Assembly (NCBI RefSeq): GCF_014644535.1
Contig: NZ_BMKW01000012.1
Coordinates: 124,001-188,000 of the forward strand
Reading direction: 5' to 3'
From: Neoroseomonas lacus
Lineage (GTDB): Bacteria > Pseudomonadota > Alphaproteobacteria > Acetobacterales > Acetobacteraceae
Length of the DNA: 64,000 bases
Of the stretch, positions 18,511 through 28,936 are shown piece by piece (the first letter of the stretch is position 1; each line of letters starts with the position of its first letter). A program made the translations under genes and the position numbers. A model generated the notes under the pieces. That model was not told where the DNA came from. It did no database searches and worked only from the letters and a program-made list of their open reading frames with translations.

Positions 18511-18707
18511 GGAGTTCCTCCTGCCACCATGCCAGACCTGACCGCCTACGAAGGCAAGCCCCCCAGAGCAAATTGCTTATGCATTTCGGTCGAAGCAGAC
18601 AGCGTTCCAATGGTGAGGGACCACGCCCTGGCCAAACTTAAACACTCATCGAATGTAAGAGTCTGACCCTGAACTCAGGTGGAACGAGCCAATCGTCTGG
18701 TGAGCAG

Positions 18708-19426
18708 TTACACGGAGGCGGCGTATAGGAATGCCGCCGCGGAAGTGATGGTCGATTCGAAATCCTCGACGAGGCGGCGGTTACGGCCGAGCCAGGCGAA
18801 GCAGCGTTCGACCACCCAGCGCCTCGGTGCACGGCGAAGCCGATTTGGTCCTTCGGCTTACGCACGATCTCGATGGCGATGCAGGAGGCATCGGCGACGC
18901 GACGGGCGGCGTAACCCGCGTCGGCGAAGGCCTTTTCGACGAACGGGAAGTTGCCTCTGGAGGCCTGGAGCAAAGGGATCGCGCCATCACTGTCCTGCAC
19001 TGACGCGGCGTGGCACCGCAGAACCAGGGGGCGGCCATCGATGTCCACCATGGCGTAACGTTTGCGCCCCTGGACGTTCTTGCCGGCGTCATAGTCGCGA
19101 GGCCCGCCGGCTTTGGTGGTCTTGGTGCTTTGGCTGTCGATCACGGCCGCGAACGGGCTGGTCTCTCGGCCGACCCGTTCGCGGTCCAGCATGACGAGGT
19201 GGTGGTTCACGCTCTCCCAGACGCCGCGATCGCGGAACCTACTGAACCAGCCATAAACCGTCTGCCGCGGTGGAAAGCAGCCCGGCCGCATCCGCCAAGG
19301 AATGCCTCCGCACGGGACATAGAAGATCGCGTTGAGGACTTCGCGCATCGGCTAATGTGGTGGCCGTCCCACCCGTGAAGGCGGCGGCAGCAAAGGTGCC
19401 AGCACGGCCAATTCCGCGTCAGTCAC
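18708..19426 (-). pseudogene. IS5-family transposase, broken
   Basis: From about 19426 the frame reads VTDAELAVLAPLLPPPSRVG, hits a TAG just before MREVLNAIFYVPCGGIPWRM, and continues with PPRQTVYGWFSRFRDRG. DDE residues are seen in VIDSQS and FADAGY. Near 18820-18830 the frame shifts; the resumed frame gives [20 protein letters not shown] with the catalytic Glu and ends at 18708. One stop and one frameshift mean it is inactive. Confidence 0.85.
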
Positions 19427-19933
19427 TCACTGCCGAAGGGCAGGCCATCTCGCCTATGAAGGGCGCGGGTGGTCGGGGTCCGCATCAGGCTGTTCCTCAA
19501 ACTTGGTCTCGACAACCTGTTGGAATCACGGCCGCCCCGACCATCCAACCCCCGTTCCGCTCGCATTCAGAGTGAGGCTCTAAGGCGAATCGCGATCGGA
19601 CCCGGCGAATGTGCCTGGGCTTACCAATCTCGCGGCCTCAGACCTTCCCGGAAGCGGTCCAGTACGCGCTGCACCTCGGCGTCTGCCAGCGCTGCGACCT
19701 CAGCGAGTCGTGCTTCGAGCCTGTCGACATCCGGGATGTCGGCGAGCGCCTTCCGACTGCCATCGGCCCGTTTGGATCGATGCTTTGCGGAGCGCGAGAG
19801 CACGAGCGTCAGACTCGATCTGCGCGGCGGCCCAGGCGCGACCTTCGTCTGGCTGAAGGTCCTTCCAATGCAACAGAAGGGTGATTGGTTAGCGTTGGCT
19901 CAGGAGCCTACCTTCAATCGACGAGGCAGTTAC
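19427..19933. other. Unassigned DNA inside the insertion scar
   Basis: About 500 bp without a recognisable protein on either strand. It is probably debris of the insertion elements on both sides. Confidence 0.35.
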
Positions 19934-20017
19934 GCCGTTGCTTTCCGGGCTGCGGACGGGCGTGAAGCAAGCGGTGAGGTTCAGCGCGACGGTGAAGTCG
20001 ATGGTCTCAAGGGTGCT
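19934..20017 (-). pseudogene. IS3-family OrfB fragment
   Basis: A short minus-strand stretch reads IDFTVALNLTACFTPVRSPE then SNG, matching the conserved part of IS3-group integrase-core transposases (TPxRSPxSNG). Only about 28 codons are recognisable and both sides are unrelated, so it is a relic. Confidence 0.55.
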
Positions 20018-20040
20018 GACGCCGGACAGGTCGTCCCGCT

Positions 20041-20434
20041 CATCCGCGAGGCGATGGAGCGCGGCGAGATCTTCCGAACCCATGCCTTCGAACTCGCTTG
20101 TACCCAGAACCGCATCGAGCACCGACTGACCAAGCCCTACCACCCGTGGACGAACGGCCACGTCGAGAGGATGAACAGGACGCTCAAGGAGGCCATCGTC
20201 CAGCGCTACCACCACGGCAGCCACGACGACCTCCGCAGTCACCTCGCCCTGTTCCTCGATGCCTACAACTACGCCCGCCTCCTCAAGACCCTGAAGGGCC
20301 TCACGCCCTACGAGTTCATTTGCCGATCATGGGCCGCAGAGCCCCAGAGGTTCACGGCAAATCCGCACCATGAAATGCCGGGACCAGACATATGGAAGCA
20401 CGCACGTAGTGACAGATATTCAGTCCAGCGTTGA
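20041..20434 (+). pseudogene. IS481-family transposase C-terminal fragment
   Basis: The plus-strand frame reads IFRTHAFELACTQNRIEHRL, then TKPYHPWTNGHVERMNRTLK and LKTLKGLTPYEFICRSW, the typical C-terminal third of IS481-type transposases, including the catalytic Glu region (ERMNRT). The N-terminal HTH and both Asp residues are missing. Upstream sequence in the same frame is unrelated. The family-like end is near 20396; the open frame stops at 20434. Confidence 0.8.
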
Positions 20435-20627
20435 ACGACGAGCGACGAACCCGGCTGGTGTGCTCCGCATCGCGGCAGCGTGAACGTCACGGCGATCGCG
20501 CCGGCACTCCCCTGGGCGTTGCCGACCCAACCAACAGCCGCGGCAACCAGCGCGACCGCCAGGCCTATTGCCGCCGTGAAACCCGCACCGGGAGATGTCG
20601 CGCAGCCCGCGCCGCGATCCGGCGCCT

Positions 20628-21530
20628 CTATAGCGAGGCCCGGGCCCGTGCCAGCCAGGATCGGTCGATGTAGTCCTCCGCATGCGTACCGGCGCGTGAG
20701 GGCAGTTCCCGGATCAGGGCGCTGGTCTCGATCAATGCCTGCACACCGGCCGCACTGGCCTCGCCATCGCGGGGGAAGATAGCTTCTCGGGTGTATTCTT
20801 CCCAGGCGAGGTTGGCGTGCCGGGGTTCGATCCCTGTCTCCGTCACCGCCACTGCATTCGCCTCGTCGCGATCGCTATAGAAGCGTTCATGCGCAACCAG
20901 AAAGCAGCGCAGGAAGCGCAGCAGCACATCGTCGTTCGCCAAGGCCCAATCCTTCTGGACATCAAGGCTGGTGAACTGGAATTGCGGAACCTCGGTGCGC
21001 GGTTCGCAAAGCGAGACAAAGCCTTGCTCCAGCGCGATGCTGTTCAACGGAGCGCCCTGCAGGCCGGCATCGATCCCGCCGCTGCGCAGCAGGTTCCACC
21101 GCGCGAGGATCGGCCCGCACGGCACCAAGTCATAGTCGTCTGGATAGTGCAGGCCGCGTGCCGCCAGCAGCTTCATGATCAGCGATGAACTGCCGGCGCG
21201 CAACGACGAGACGCCGATCCGCATGCCGCGAAGTCCCTCGATGCCGACGATGCCGGGGCGGGCGATCAGCGAGAAGGGCAGCTTGTTGACATTGCCGCCG
21301 ATGATCACGGAGCGCCCTCCTGACTCCGCATCGAGGATGACATGCTCAGTGACACCATAGGCCAACTGCGCCCGGCCATCGCGCAGCCGCTCATTCACTT
21401 CCTCGATGCCTTCGATGTGGTCTAGCGTCACATCGAGCCCCTCGGCCGCGAACAAGCCGGCGCCGCGGGCGATCCACAGCGGCAAATTGAAATAATTGCG
21501 CGAGACCATGGCGACGGTCAGTGGGCGCAT
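20628..21530 (-). CDS. NMT1/THI5-like protein, copy B, no signal peptide
   Basis: A 300-aa paralogue of the 17617-18510 protein, about three quarters identical by eye. Shared blocks are HIEGIEEVNERLR, AQLAYGVTEHVILDAE, IGGNVN.LPFSLIARPGI and DYDLVPCGPILARW. It also lacks a signal peptide. GGAGG 6-7 nt before ATG 21530 supports this start. It lies 69 bp after livF on the same strand and may be co-transcribed with the liv genes. The sequence after its stop runs into the insertion scar, so any partner gene there may have been lost. Confidence 0.75.
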   Translation of the reverse strand: MRPLTVAMVSRNYFNLPLWIARGAGLFAAEGLDVTLDHIEGIEEVNERLRDGRAQLAYGVTEHVILDAESGGRSVIIGGNVNKLPFSLIARPGIVGIEGLRGMRIGVSSLRAGSSSLIMKLLAARGLHYPDDYDLVPCGPILARWNLLRSGGIDAGLQGAPLNSIALEQGFVSLCEPRTEVPQFQFTSLDVQKDWALANDDVLLRFLRCFLVAHERFYSDRDEANAVAVTETGIEPRHANLAWEEYTREAIFPRDGEASAAGVQALIETSALIRELPSRAGTHAEDYIDRSWLARARASL

Positions 21531-21599
21531 GGTGGTCCTCCAAGGCAGCACAGGGTCATCGGCCAGGCTCCGCTTCGCGCGGCTTCGGTCGCCTGATCG

Positions 21600-22352
21600 T
21601 TAGGACGTTGGCATCTCGTCGCCATCAATGCCGAGATAGGCGCGCTGGACATCCGGGCTGCTGGCCAGCGCGTCCGCGGTGCCGGACAGCACGGAGCGCC
21701 CGGTCTGGATGACATAGCCACGGTCGGCGATCTCCAGGGCCAGTTCCACGGATTGCTCGGCGATCAAAAGGGTCAGGCCCTCGTCACGCAGCAACTGCAG
21801 CTTCTCGTACATCATCTCGACGATGGCCGGCGCGAGGCCCAGCGAGGGCTCATCGAGCAGCAGCAGCCGCGGTGCGCTCATCAGAGCACGGCCGACCGCC
21901 AGCATCTGCCGCTCCCCGCCGGAAAGCGTGCCGGCGGCCTGTCGCCGTCGTTCCTTCAGCTTCGGGAGGAAGGCGAAGACATGCTCAAGCAAAGCCGCCT
22001 CGCGATGCCTGTCACGCAGCGGCGTGGCGCCGAGTCGCAGGTTCTGCTCGACCGTCTGGTTGACGAACAGGCGCCAGCCTTCCGGCGCCAACGCAAGGCC
22101 GCGCCCCACCACCGAGAAGGCCGGTAGCCCGCCGATCGGCGCGCCTTCCCACAGCACTTGCCCCGCCGTCGGCCTTACCAAGCCGATGATGGCATTCAGC
22201 ACCGTGGTCTTGCCGGCTCCGTTGGACCCAAGCAACGCAACCACCTCTCCCTTGCGCACTTCCAGCGACACATCGGCCACACCCACCAAGTCGCCATAGC
22301 GCACTTCGAGGTTGCGCACGCTGAGTAGCGGCGCCGCTTCAGTCCCGCTCAT
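21600..22352 (-). CDS. livF: Branched-chain amino-acid-type ABC transporter ATPase LivF
   Basis: 250-aa ATPase of the HAAT family. Walker A is GSNGAGKTT, the signature is LSGGERQMLAVGRA and Walker B is RLLLLDEPSLGLAP. The LivF-type APEGWRLF segment is present. The start overlaps the livG stop by 4 nt. It forms a heterodimer with LivG to drive uptake of amino acids or related carboxylates. Confidence 0.93.
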   Translation of the reverse strand: MSGTEAAPLLSVRNLEVRYGDLVGVADVSLEVRKGEVVALLGSNGAGKTTVLNAIIGLVRPTAGQVLWEGAPIGGLPAFSVVGRGLALAPEGWRLFVNQTVEQNLRLGATPLRDRHREAALLEHVFAFLPKLKERRRQAAGTLSGGERQMLAVGRALMSAPRLLLLDEPSLGLAPAIVEMMYEKLQLLRDEGLTLLIAEQSVELALEIADRGYVIQTGRSVLSGTADALASSPDVQRAYLGIDGDEMPTS

Positions 22353-23098
22353 GCCCGCACTGCCTTGCGCCTGAGGCTGCGGCCGAGATAGGCCTCGATG
22401 ACGCCCGGATCCTGCACCACGTCACGCGGCAGGCCCTGCGCGATCACCTTGCCCTGGTGAAACACGACCGCCCGATCGGCGAGCGAGAGGATCACCTCCA
22501 TCACGTGCTCGACAATGACGAGCGTGATCCCCTTGGCATGGATGCGCCGCACCAGTTCGATGGCGATGCGCACCTCGGTTGGCGTCAGCCCCGCCAGGGC
22601 CTCGTCGAGCAACAGGATCTCGGGCTCGGTCGCCAGTGCCCGGGCAATCTCAAGCCGCTTGCGTGCCGGTGTGCCAAGGCTGCTGGACCGCGCCTCGGCC
22701 ATCGGCCCCAGGCCGGTGAATTCAATGACCTGGTCCGCCGCCGCCGCCGCGTCGCGCCTGTGGCTGTGGCGCAGGAAGGCGCCGACCATGACGTTGTCGC
22801 GCACGCTGAGGTCATCGAAGACGGCCGGAACCTGCCAACTGCGCGCCAGGCCCAACCGGGCATGTTCCTCCGGTGTTGCCCGCGTCACGTCGTGACCACG
22901 CAGCCATATGCTGCCCGATGCCGGTTGCCTGTCGCCTGCGAGGCAGTTGAAGAAGGTGCTCTTGCCGGCACCATTAGGGCCGATCAGGCCAATGATCTCG
23001 CCCTTTCCGATGCTGAGCGAGGCGCCATCGACAGCGCGGAAGCTGCCGAAGGTGACGACGATATCGCGTGCTTCGAGCAGCGGTGCGTCAGCCTGCAC
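22349..23098 (-). CDS. livG: Branched-chain amino-acid-type ABC transporter ATPase LivG
   Basis: 249-aa ATPase. Walker A is GPNGAGKST and Walker B is EILLLDEALAGLTP. The ABC signature is degenerate (SLGTPARKRLEIARA in place of LSxGxxR), a variation seen in some LivG proteins; catalysis can still be supported by LivF's canonical site. It overlaps livM by 11 nt and livF by 4 nt. Confidence 0.92.
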   Translation of the reverse strand: MQADAPLLEARDIVVTFGSFRAVDGASLSIGKGEIIGLIGPNGAGKSTFFNCLAGDRQPASGSIWLRGHDVTRATPEEHARLGLARSWQVPAVFDDLSVRDNVMVGAFLRHSHRRDAAAAADQVIEFTGLGPMAEARSSSLGTPARKRLEIARALATEPEILLLDEALAGLTPTEVRIAIELVRRIHAKGITLVIVEHVMEVILSLADRAVVFHQGKVIAQGLPRDVVQDPGVIEAYLGRSLRRKAVRA

Positions 23099-24086
23099 GA
23101 CGTGCCCTCCATGCCTGGAGACGCGTCAGGATCTCGGCCAAGCCACCCGGTGCAAAGCGGCTGATGAAGACGATGATCGCGCCATAGACGACATAGGTGA
23201 TGCCGGTGCCGCCGCCGCCGAACATCGCGTTGGTGAATTCCTCGAGTGGTACCAGCAGCGCGGCACCGACCAGCGGCCCGAACAACGTGCCGGCACCGCC
23301 GAGTGCCGCGGCGATCACCATCTTGACAGACAGCAGGATGCCAAAGCCGCTGTCCGGATCGACGAAGCCGACCATGGTCGCATAGAGCGACCCGGCGAGT
23401 GAGGTGAAGCCGGCCGAAACCAGCAGCGCGTAGAGCTTGAAGCGGGGCGCCGGTACGCCGAGGCTGCGCGCCGCCCGTTCCTGCCCACGGATCGCGCGCA
23501 GGTAGTACCCCATGCGGCTGCGGCTCATCTGCCAGGTGAACAGCAGCAGCACCGCGAGGACACCGCCGAAGATGTAGTAGTACGGGACTGGGCTGATGAA
23601 GGAGAGGTCGGCCATCGATCTCGGCAGGGCTGGCCCGGAGACGCCGACACCACCACCAAGCACCGGCGAGTTGACCACGATGATCCGCGCGAGTTCCGCC
23701 AGCGCGATGGTCGCCATCGAGAAGTAATGCCCCTTGAGCCGCAGCGTCGGGGTGCCGACGATGGTCGCGAGCAGCAAGGAAAGCGCAATGCCGACGGGCG
23801 CGCCCACCATCGGCGCCCATTCGAACCAAGTGTAGCCGAGTAGCGACGCATAGGCGCCGCAGCCGAAGAACAGCACATGGCCGATGGAGATCTGCCCGGC
23901 ATAGCCACCCACCAGGTTCCAGGCCGACGCCGACAAGGCAGACAGCATCACCAGCGCGCCGATACGCTGATAGAAGACGTTGTCGACCAGCAGCGGCCAG
24001 CACAGCAGGGCCGCCAGCGCCAGCACGCCCAGGACCAGGTTGCCCACGCCGCGCGTCAACGCGCGGGCCGCGATCTGCGCACTCAT
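23088..24086 (-). CDS. livM: Branched-chain amino-acid-type ABC transporter permease LivM
   Basis: 332-aa permease with 8-10 membrane segments and the LivM block SAWNLVGGYAGQISIGHVLF near the N-terminus. The conserved cytoplasmic loop reads RAIRGQERAARSLGVPAPRF. ATG 24086 overlaps the livH stop by 4 nt and gives a normal-length protein. Confidence 0.93.
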   Translation of the reverse strand: MSAQIAARALTRGVGNLVLGVLALAALLCWPLLVDNVFYQRIGALVMLSALSASAWNLVGGYAGQISIGHVLFFGCGAYASLLGYTWFEWAPMVGAPVGIALSLLLATIVGTPTLRLKGHYFSMATIALAELARIIVVNSPVLGGGVGVSGPALPRSMADLSFISPVPYYYIFGGVLAVLLLFTWQMSRSRMGYYLRAIRGQERAARSLGVPAPRFKLYALLVSAGFTSLAGSLYATMVGFVDPDSGFGILLSVKMVIAAALGGAGTLFGPLVGAALLVPLEEFTNAMFGGGGTGITYVVYGAIIVFISRFAPGGLAEILTRLQAWRARRAG

Positions 24087-24940
24087 GCCTTGCCCAACAG
24101 TCCCTGCGGCCGGAACCAGAGCACGCCCAGGAACAGGACGAAGACCACGACGTCCTTGAAGGCCGGACCGATCCAGAAGGAGGTGAGGGATTCCACCACG
24201 CCGATCGTCAGCCCAGCCACCAGCGCGCCCGGAACGGAGCCGAATCCGCCGAGGCAGACGACGACGAAGGCAATCAGCGCCAGCGATTCCCCGACCAGCG
24301 GCGAGATATAGAAGAACAAGGCGATCAGCGCGCCGGCAACACCGGTACACGCGGCGCCAAGCCCCCAGGCGAGGGCCTGCATCGGATCAGGCCGGATGCC
24401 CACGAGCATCGCCGCGTTGCGGTCCTCCGCCACCGCCAGAAGCCGGCTACCTAGCGCGGTGCGCGTGAGCAGCAGATGCAGCCCGATGGTGAGCGCCAGC
24501 GCCGCGATCCCCGCCGCGACACGCGACGGTTCCAGCCGCAGCCCGGCGAAGGTCACCACATCGCCGAGCAGGTTCTCCGGCAGCGACACGAAGTTTGCCG
24601 TGAAGATCCACAGGGTTGCGTAGCGCAGCACGAGGGCGAGACCGAATGTGCCCAGGATCTGCGCCAGCATCGGCCCGCGCATGACATGCCGTACCAGGCC
24701 AAAATAGACCGTCACGCCAAGCAGGAACAACAGCATCGCCGCGGCGGGCACGAAGAACACCGGCCCGAGATGCAGCGCCGTGAACACGACGAAGGCGACA
24801 TACATCGCGATCATGACGAAGTCGCCATGCGCGAAATTGACGACGTTCATCATGCCCCAGATCAGCGTAAGGCCTGACGAGAACAGGGCGTAGACGGCTC
24901 CCATCAGGAAGCCGTTCAGCACCACCTGCGCGAGGATCAT
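24083..24940 (-). CDS. livH: Branched-chain amino-acid-type ABC transporter permease LivH
   Basis: 285-aa permease starting NGFLMGAVYALFSSGLTLIW, with the family motif MNVVNFAHGDFVM. The EAA-like loop is AVAEDRNAAMLVGIRPD. It starts 10 bp after the receptor stop and overlaps livM by 4 nt. Confidence 0.94.
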   Translation of the reverse strand: MILAQVVLNGFLMGAVYALFSSGLTLIWGMMNVVNFAHGDFVMIAMYVAFVVFTALHLGPVFFVPAAAMLLFLLGVTVYFGLVRHVMRGPMLAQILGTFGLALVLRYATLWIFTANFVSLPENLLGDVVTFAGLRLEPSRVAAGIAALALTIGLHLLLTRTALGSRLLAVAEDRNAAMLVGIRPDPMQALAWGLGAACTGVAGALIALFFYISPLVGESLALIAFVVVCLGGFGSVPGALVAGLTIGVVESLTSFWIGPAFKDVVVFVLFLGVLWFRPQGLLGKA

Positions 24941-24950
24941 CGGAAGTAGC

Positions 24951-26195
24951 TCACTCCCAGCCCTTGTAGGGCAGCTGCAATTGCGCCGTTGCCGTCTCAG
25001 TCGGCCAGACCGAGACGTATTCGCGCCCGCGCAGCTGCACCAGCAAGACGGATGCCTTGGTGTTCTGGCCCTTGTCGTCGAATTTCACGCCGCGATAGCC
25101 GATCATCAATTGGTCGGCCGAAAGGTCCGTGGCGCGCAGCGCCGCCTGGATCGCCGCGGGCTGGGTGGAACCGGCGCGGTTGATGGCGTCGCACGCCACC
25201 AGGAAGCCCTGCATCATCCGGGCCGTCGTGTCATCCATCTCGCGGCCGGTGCGCGCCTTATAGAGCGCATTGATCTTGAACGAGTTGCTGCCCGGACGGC
25301 TTGGGTCGAAGGCGCTGCGATTGATCAGGCCCTGCGCGATATCGCCGGCGGTCTGCACGAAATTGTCGTCGGAGAAGCCGGAATTGTCACCGATCAGGAT
25401 CGGCGGCCGGTAGCCCTGCGCGCGCATGGTGCGAGCGTACAGGATGGCGTCCGAGGTGTAGCTGATGAAGATCACCACATCCGGCTGAGCGCCCTTCAGT
25501 TGCAGGACCTGAGCCGAGACATCGGCGCTGTTGGCGGCGTAGGGGATCTGCAACTCGATGCTGATGCCGCCCTGCTCGGCCGTCCGCCGGATCACGTCCG
25601 CAATCGAAGTGCCGTATTCAGTGTTCTCATTGACGATCGCGATCTTGGAAACGGGCCGCCCGTCGATACGCGCGGCTTTCAGAAACTCCACGTAGATGGC
25701 GGCGATGTCAGGTCCGATCGGCGTGGTACGGAAGAACCAGCGGAAGCCGCGCTCGGTCAGGTTGGTCGCGACCGACTCCCCGTTCACATATGGAATCCCG
25801 TGACGCTCCGCGATCGCGCTTGCGGTCTGAGCCAGGCCGGATTGGTAGCCGTTGGTCAGCGCCACCACGCGTTCCTGGGTGATCAGCCGCAGGGCCTGAT
25901 TCTGCGCCACCGACGGGCTGCCCTGCTGGTCGGCGATTACCACCTCGAGCGGCCGGCCGCCGATCGCCGGGAACCCGGTTGTCGCCATCAGCGGCATCGA
26001 GGCGAGGTCAGGCCGCGGCGTGTTGACGAGTTCCACCGCCAGCTCGATGGCGGCCTTGGCGGAATTGCCGGCCGACGCAGCCACACCGGTGAGCGGAAGA
26101 AGTGTGCCCACCTTGATGGGTGCGCCCTGAGCCTGAGCACGACCAGCGAGCATGAGTGCTGGCGCGGCCAGCAGCGGGCGGCGGGTGATCTTCAT
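24951..26195 (-). CDS. Branched-chain amino-acid-type ABC transporter receptor
   Basis: Periplasmic LivK-type binding protein, 414 aa, with signal peptide RRPLLAAPALMLAGRAQAQG. The type 1 periplasmic-binding fold is seen in IKVGTLLPLTGVAASAG, VIADQQGSPSVAQNQ and IVNENTEYGTSIADV. AGAGGAAG before ATG 26195 fixes the start. It heads the livKHMGF cluster. The ligand could be an amino acid, an amide or an aromatic acid. Confidence 0.9.
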   Translation of the reverse strand: MKITRRPLLAAPALMLAGRAQAQGAPIKVGTLLPLTGVAASAGNSAKAAIELAVELVNTPRPDLASMPLMATTGFPAIGGRPLEVVIADQQGSPSVAQNQALRLITQERVVALTNGYQSGLAQTASAIAERHGIPYVNGESVATNLTERGFRWFFRTTPIGPDIAAIYVEFLKAARIDGRPVSKIAIVNENTEYGTSIADVIRRTAEQGGISIELQIPYAANSADVSAQVLQLKGAQPDVVIFISYTSDAILYARTMRAQGYRPPILIGDNSGFSDDNFVQTAGDIAQGLINRSAFDPSRPGSNSFKINALYKARTGREMDDTTARMMQGFLVACDAINRAGSTQPAAIQAALRATDLSADQLMIGYRGVKFDDKGQNTKASVLLVQLRGREYVSVWPTETATAQLQLPYKGWE

Positions 26196-26698
26196 GGGCT
26201 TCCTCTTGGACCTGCGCGACTGAGCCGCGTCTTGTCCGGCCAGCGTACCAGCGTCGATTGTTTGCGCAATGCCACGCCGAGGCGACATCGACCGGGTGGG
26301 TCTGGAGAGGCGGCCTCGCTGGCCGCCGGCTTGCGGCCATGGTTACACCGGAAGTGGATCACGGATGTCAGCGCGATCGGTGTTGGCGATCGCAGCAGCG
26401 ACTGAGGGTGTGAGCCGCGAGGGGCAGCGCCCTCGCGCTATCGATGTGGCGGTACTGCTGGATGCGGCCAGGACCATCAATGGACGCGCATCGACAGGTC
26501 GCCCGCCAATACCGTCCCGGGCTTCGGGGGCGTGGTCAGCAGTTTGATCCAACGGATCGATCCTGATCGGCCTTTCGCAGCGCCGAGCCGAATGGCCGCA
26601 CCTGTCATGGCAACCTGCGCGGGCACGCACGGCGGTCGCCCGGCTTGATGACGATATCCAATGAGTGATGGACATTCCGACCGAGAAGGCCCAGATGA
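26196..26698. other. Divergent intergenic region between liv receptor and groES
   Basis: About 500 bp between divergently transcribed units. No frame has a recognisable domain. It must contain the promoter of the liv operon on the minus strand and that of groESL on the plus strand. Confidence 0.45.
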
Positions 26699-26725
26699 TT
26701 GGCACTCTGCCGATGAGAGTGCCAA
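26699..26725 (+). promoter_or_regulatory. CIRCE operator (HrcA site) of groESL
   Basis: Perfect inverted repeat TTGGCACTC - N9 - GAGTGCCAA, differing from the CIRCE consensus (TTAGCACTC-N9-GAGTGCTAA) only by a compensated pair. It lies 71 bp before the groES start. HrcA binding here would repress the operon until heat or unfolded protein titrates GroEL. Confidence 0.92.
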
Positions 26726-26796
26726 GCGGCTGCCACCGGCAGCGCCTGTTCTCCTAGCCGCAGCGCAATCCACAAGAAGCTCAAGGAGAAGGCCGC

Positions 26797-27111
26797 ATGA
26801 CCTTCCGTCCCCTGCACGACCGCGTTCTCGTTCGCCGCGTCACCGCGGAAGAAAAGACTGCCGGCGGCATCATCATCCCCGACACCGCCAAGGAAAAGCC
26901 GCAGGAAGGCGAAGTCGTCTCTGTCGGCGCGGGCACGATCAACGAGAAGGGCGAAGTTCGTCCGCTCGACGTGAAGGCCGGCGACCGCATCCTGTTCGGC
27001 AAGTGGTCTGGCACCGAGGTGAAGCTCGATGGCGAGGAGCTCCTGATCATGAAGGAGTCCGACATCATGGGCATTCTCGAAGGTTCGGCCGCTGCGAAGA
27101 AGGCCGCCTGA
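26797..27111 (+). CDS. groS: Co-chaperonin GroES
   Basis: 104-aa heptameric lid of the GroEL folding chamber. It starts [15 protein letters not shown] and contains the mobile loop [29 protein letters not shown] about 6 nt upstream is a strong ribosome-binding site. First gene of the CIRCE-controlled groES-groEL operon. Confidence 0.97.
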   Translation: MTFRPLHDRVLVRRVTAEEKTAGGIIIPDTAKEKPQEGEVVSVGAGTINEKGEVRPLDVKAGDRILFGKWSGTEVKLDGEELLIMKESDIMGILEGSAAAKKAA

Positions 27112-27156
27112 GGCGCCGCTTCGCGACGACCACTGACAACCGATTTGCAAAGGTAG

Positions 27157-28818
<1,662 letters not shown>

Positions 28819-28842
28819 TCTCGCCTGGTCGCCATGTGCTTC

Positions 28843-28870
28843 GGGGGGCGGGTCGGATGGCCCGCCCCCC
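28843..28870 (+). terminator. groESL terminator hairpin
   Basis: GGGGGGCGGG and CCCGCCCCCC form a 10-bp G/C stem with an 8-nt loop 24 nt after the groEL stop and before the convergent GST gene. No T-tract follows on the plus strand. Confidence 0.65.
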
Positions 28871-28936
28871 CCTGGGCGCTGGTGGCCGATCAGCGGTTGT
28901 GCCTGACGCTCGGAGCCTCGCCGCGCGTCGCCTGGC

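Larger units (their letters stand above)
18640..20434. mobile_element. Composite scar of IS5, IS3 and IS481 remnants
   Basis: About 1.8 kb between the two NMT1-like copies holds pieces of at least three transposase types on both strands, all broken. Exact element ends and target duplications could not be found by eye. A sequence GAGTCTGACCCTGAACTC at about 18658 may be one IS terminus. Confidence 0.7.

Noticed and set aside
20435..20627. Hydrophobic minus-strand frame (TAAIGLAVALVAAAVGW) after NMT1-like copy B, as an ABC permease remnant
   Set aside because: One hydrophobic stretch only, no start codon and no EAA loop; too weak to annotate.
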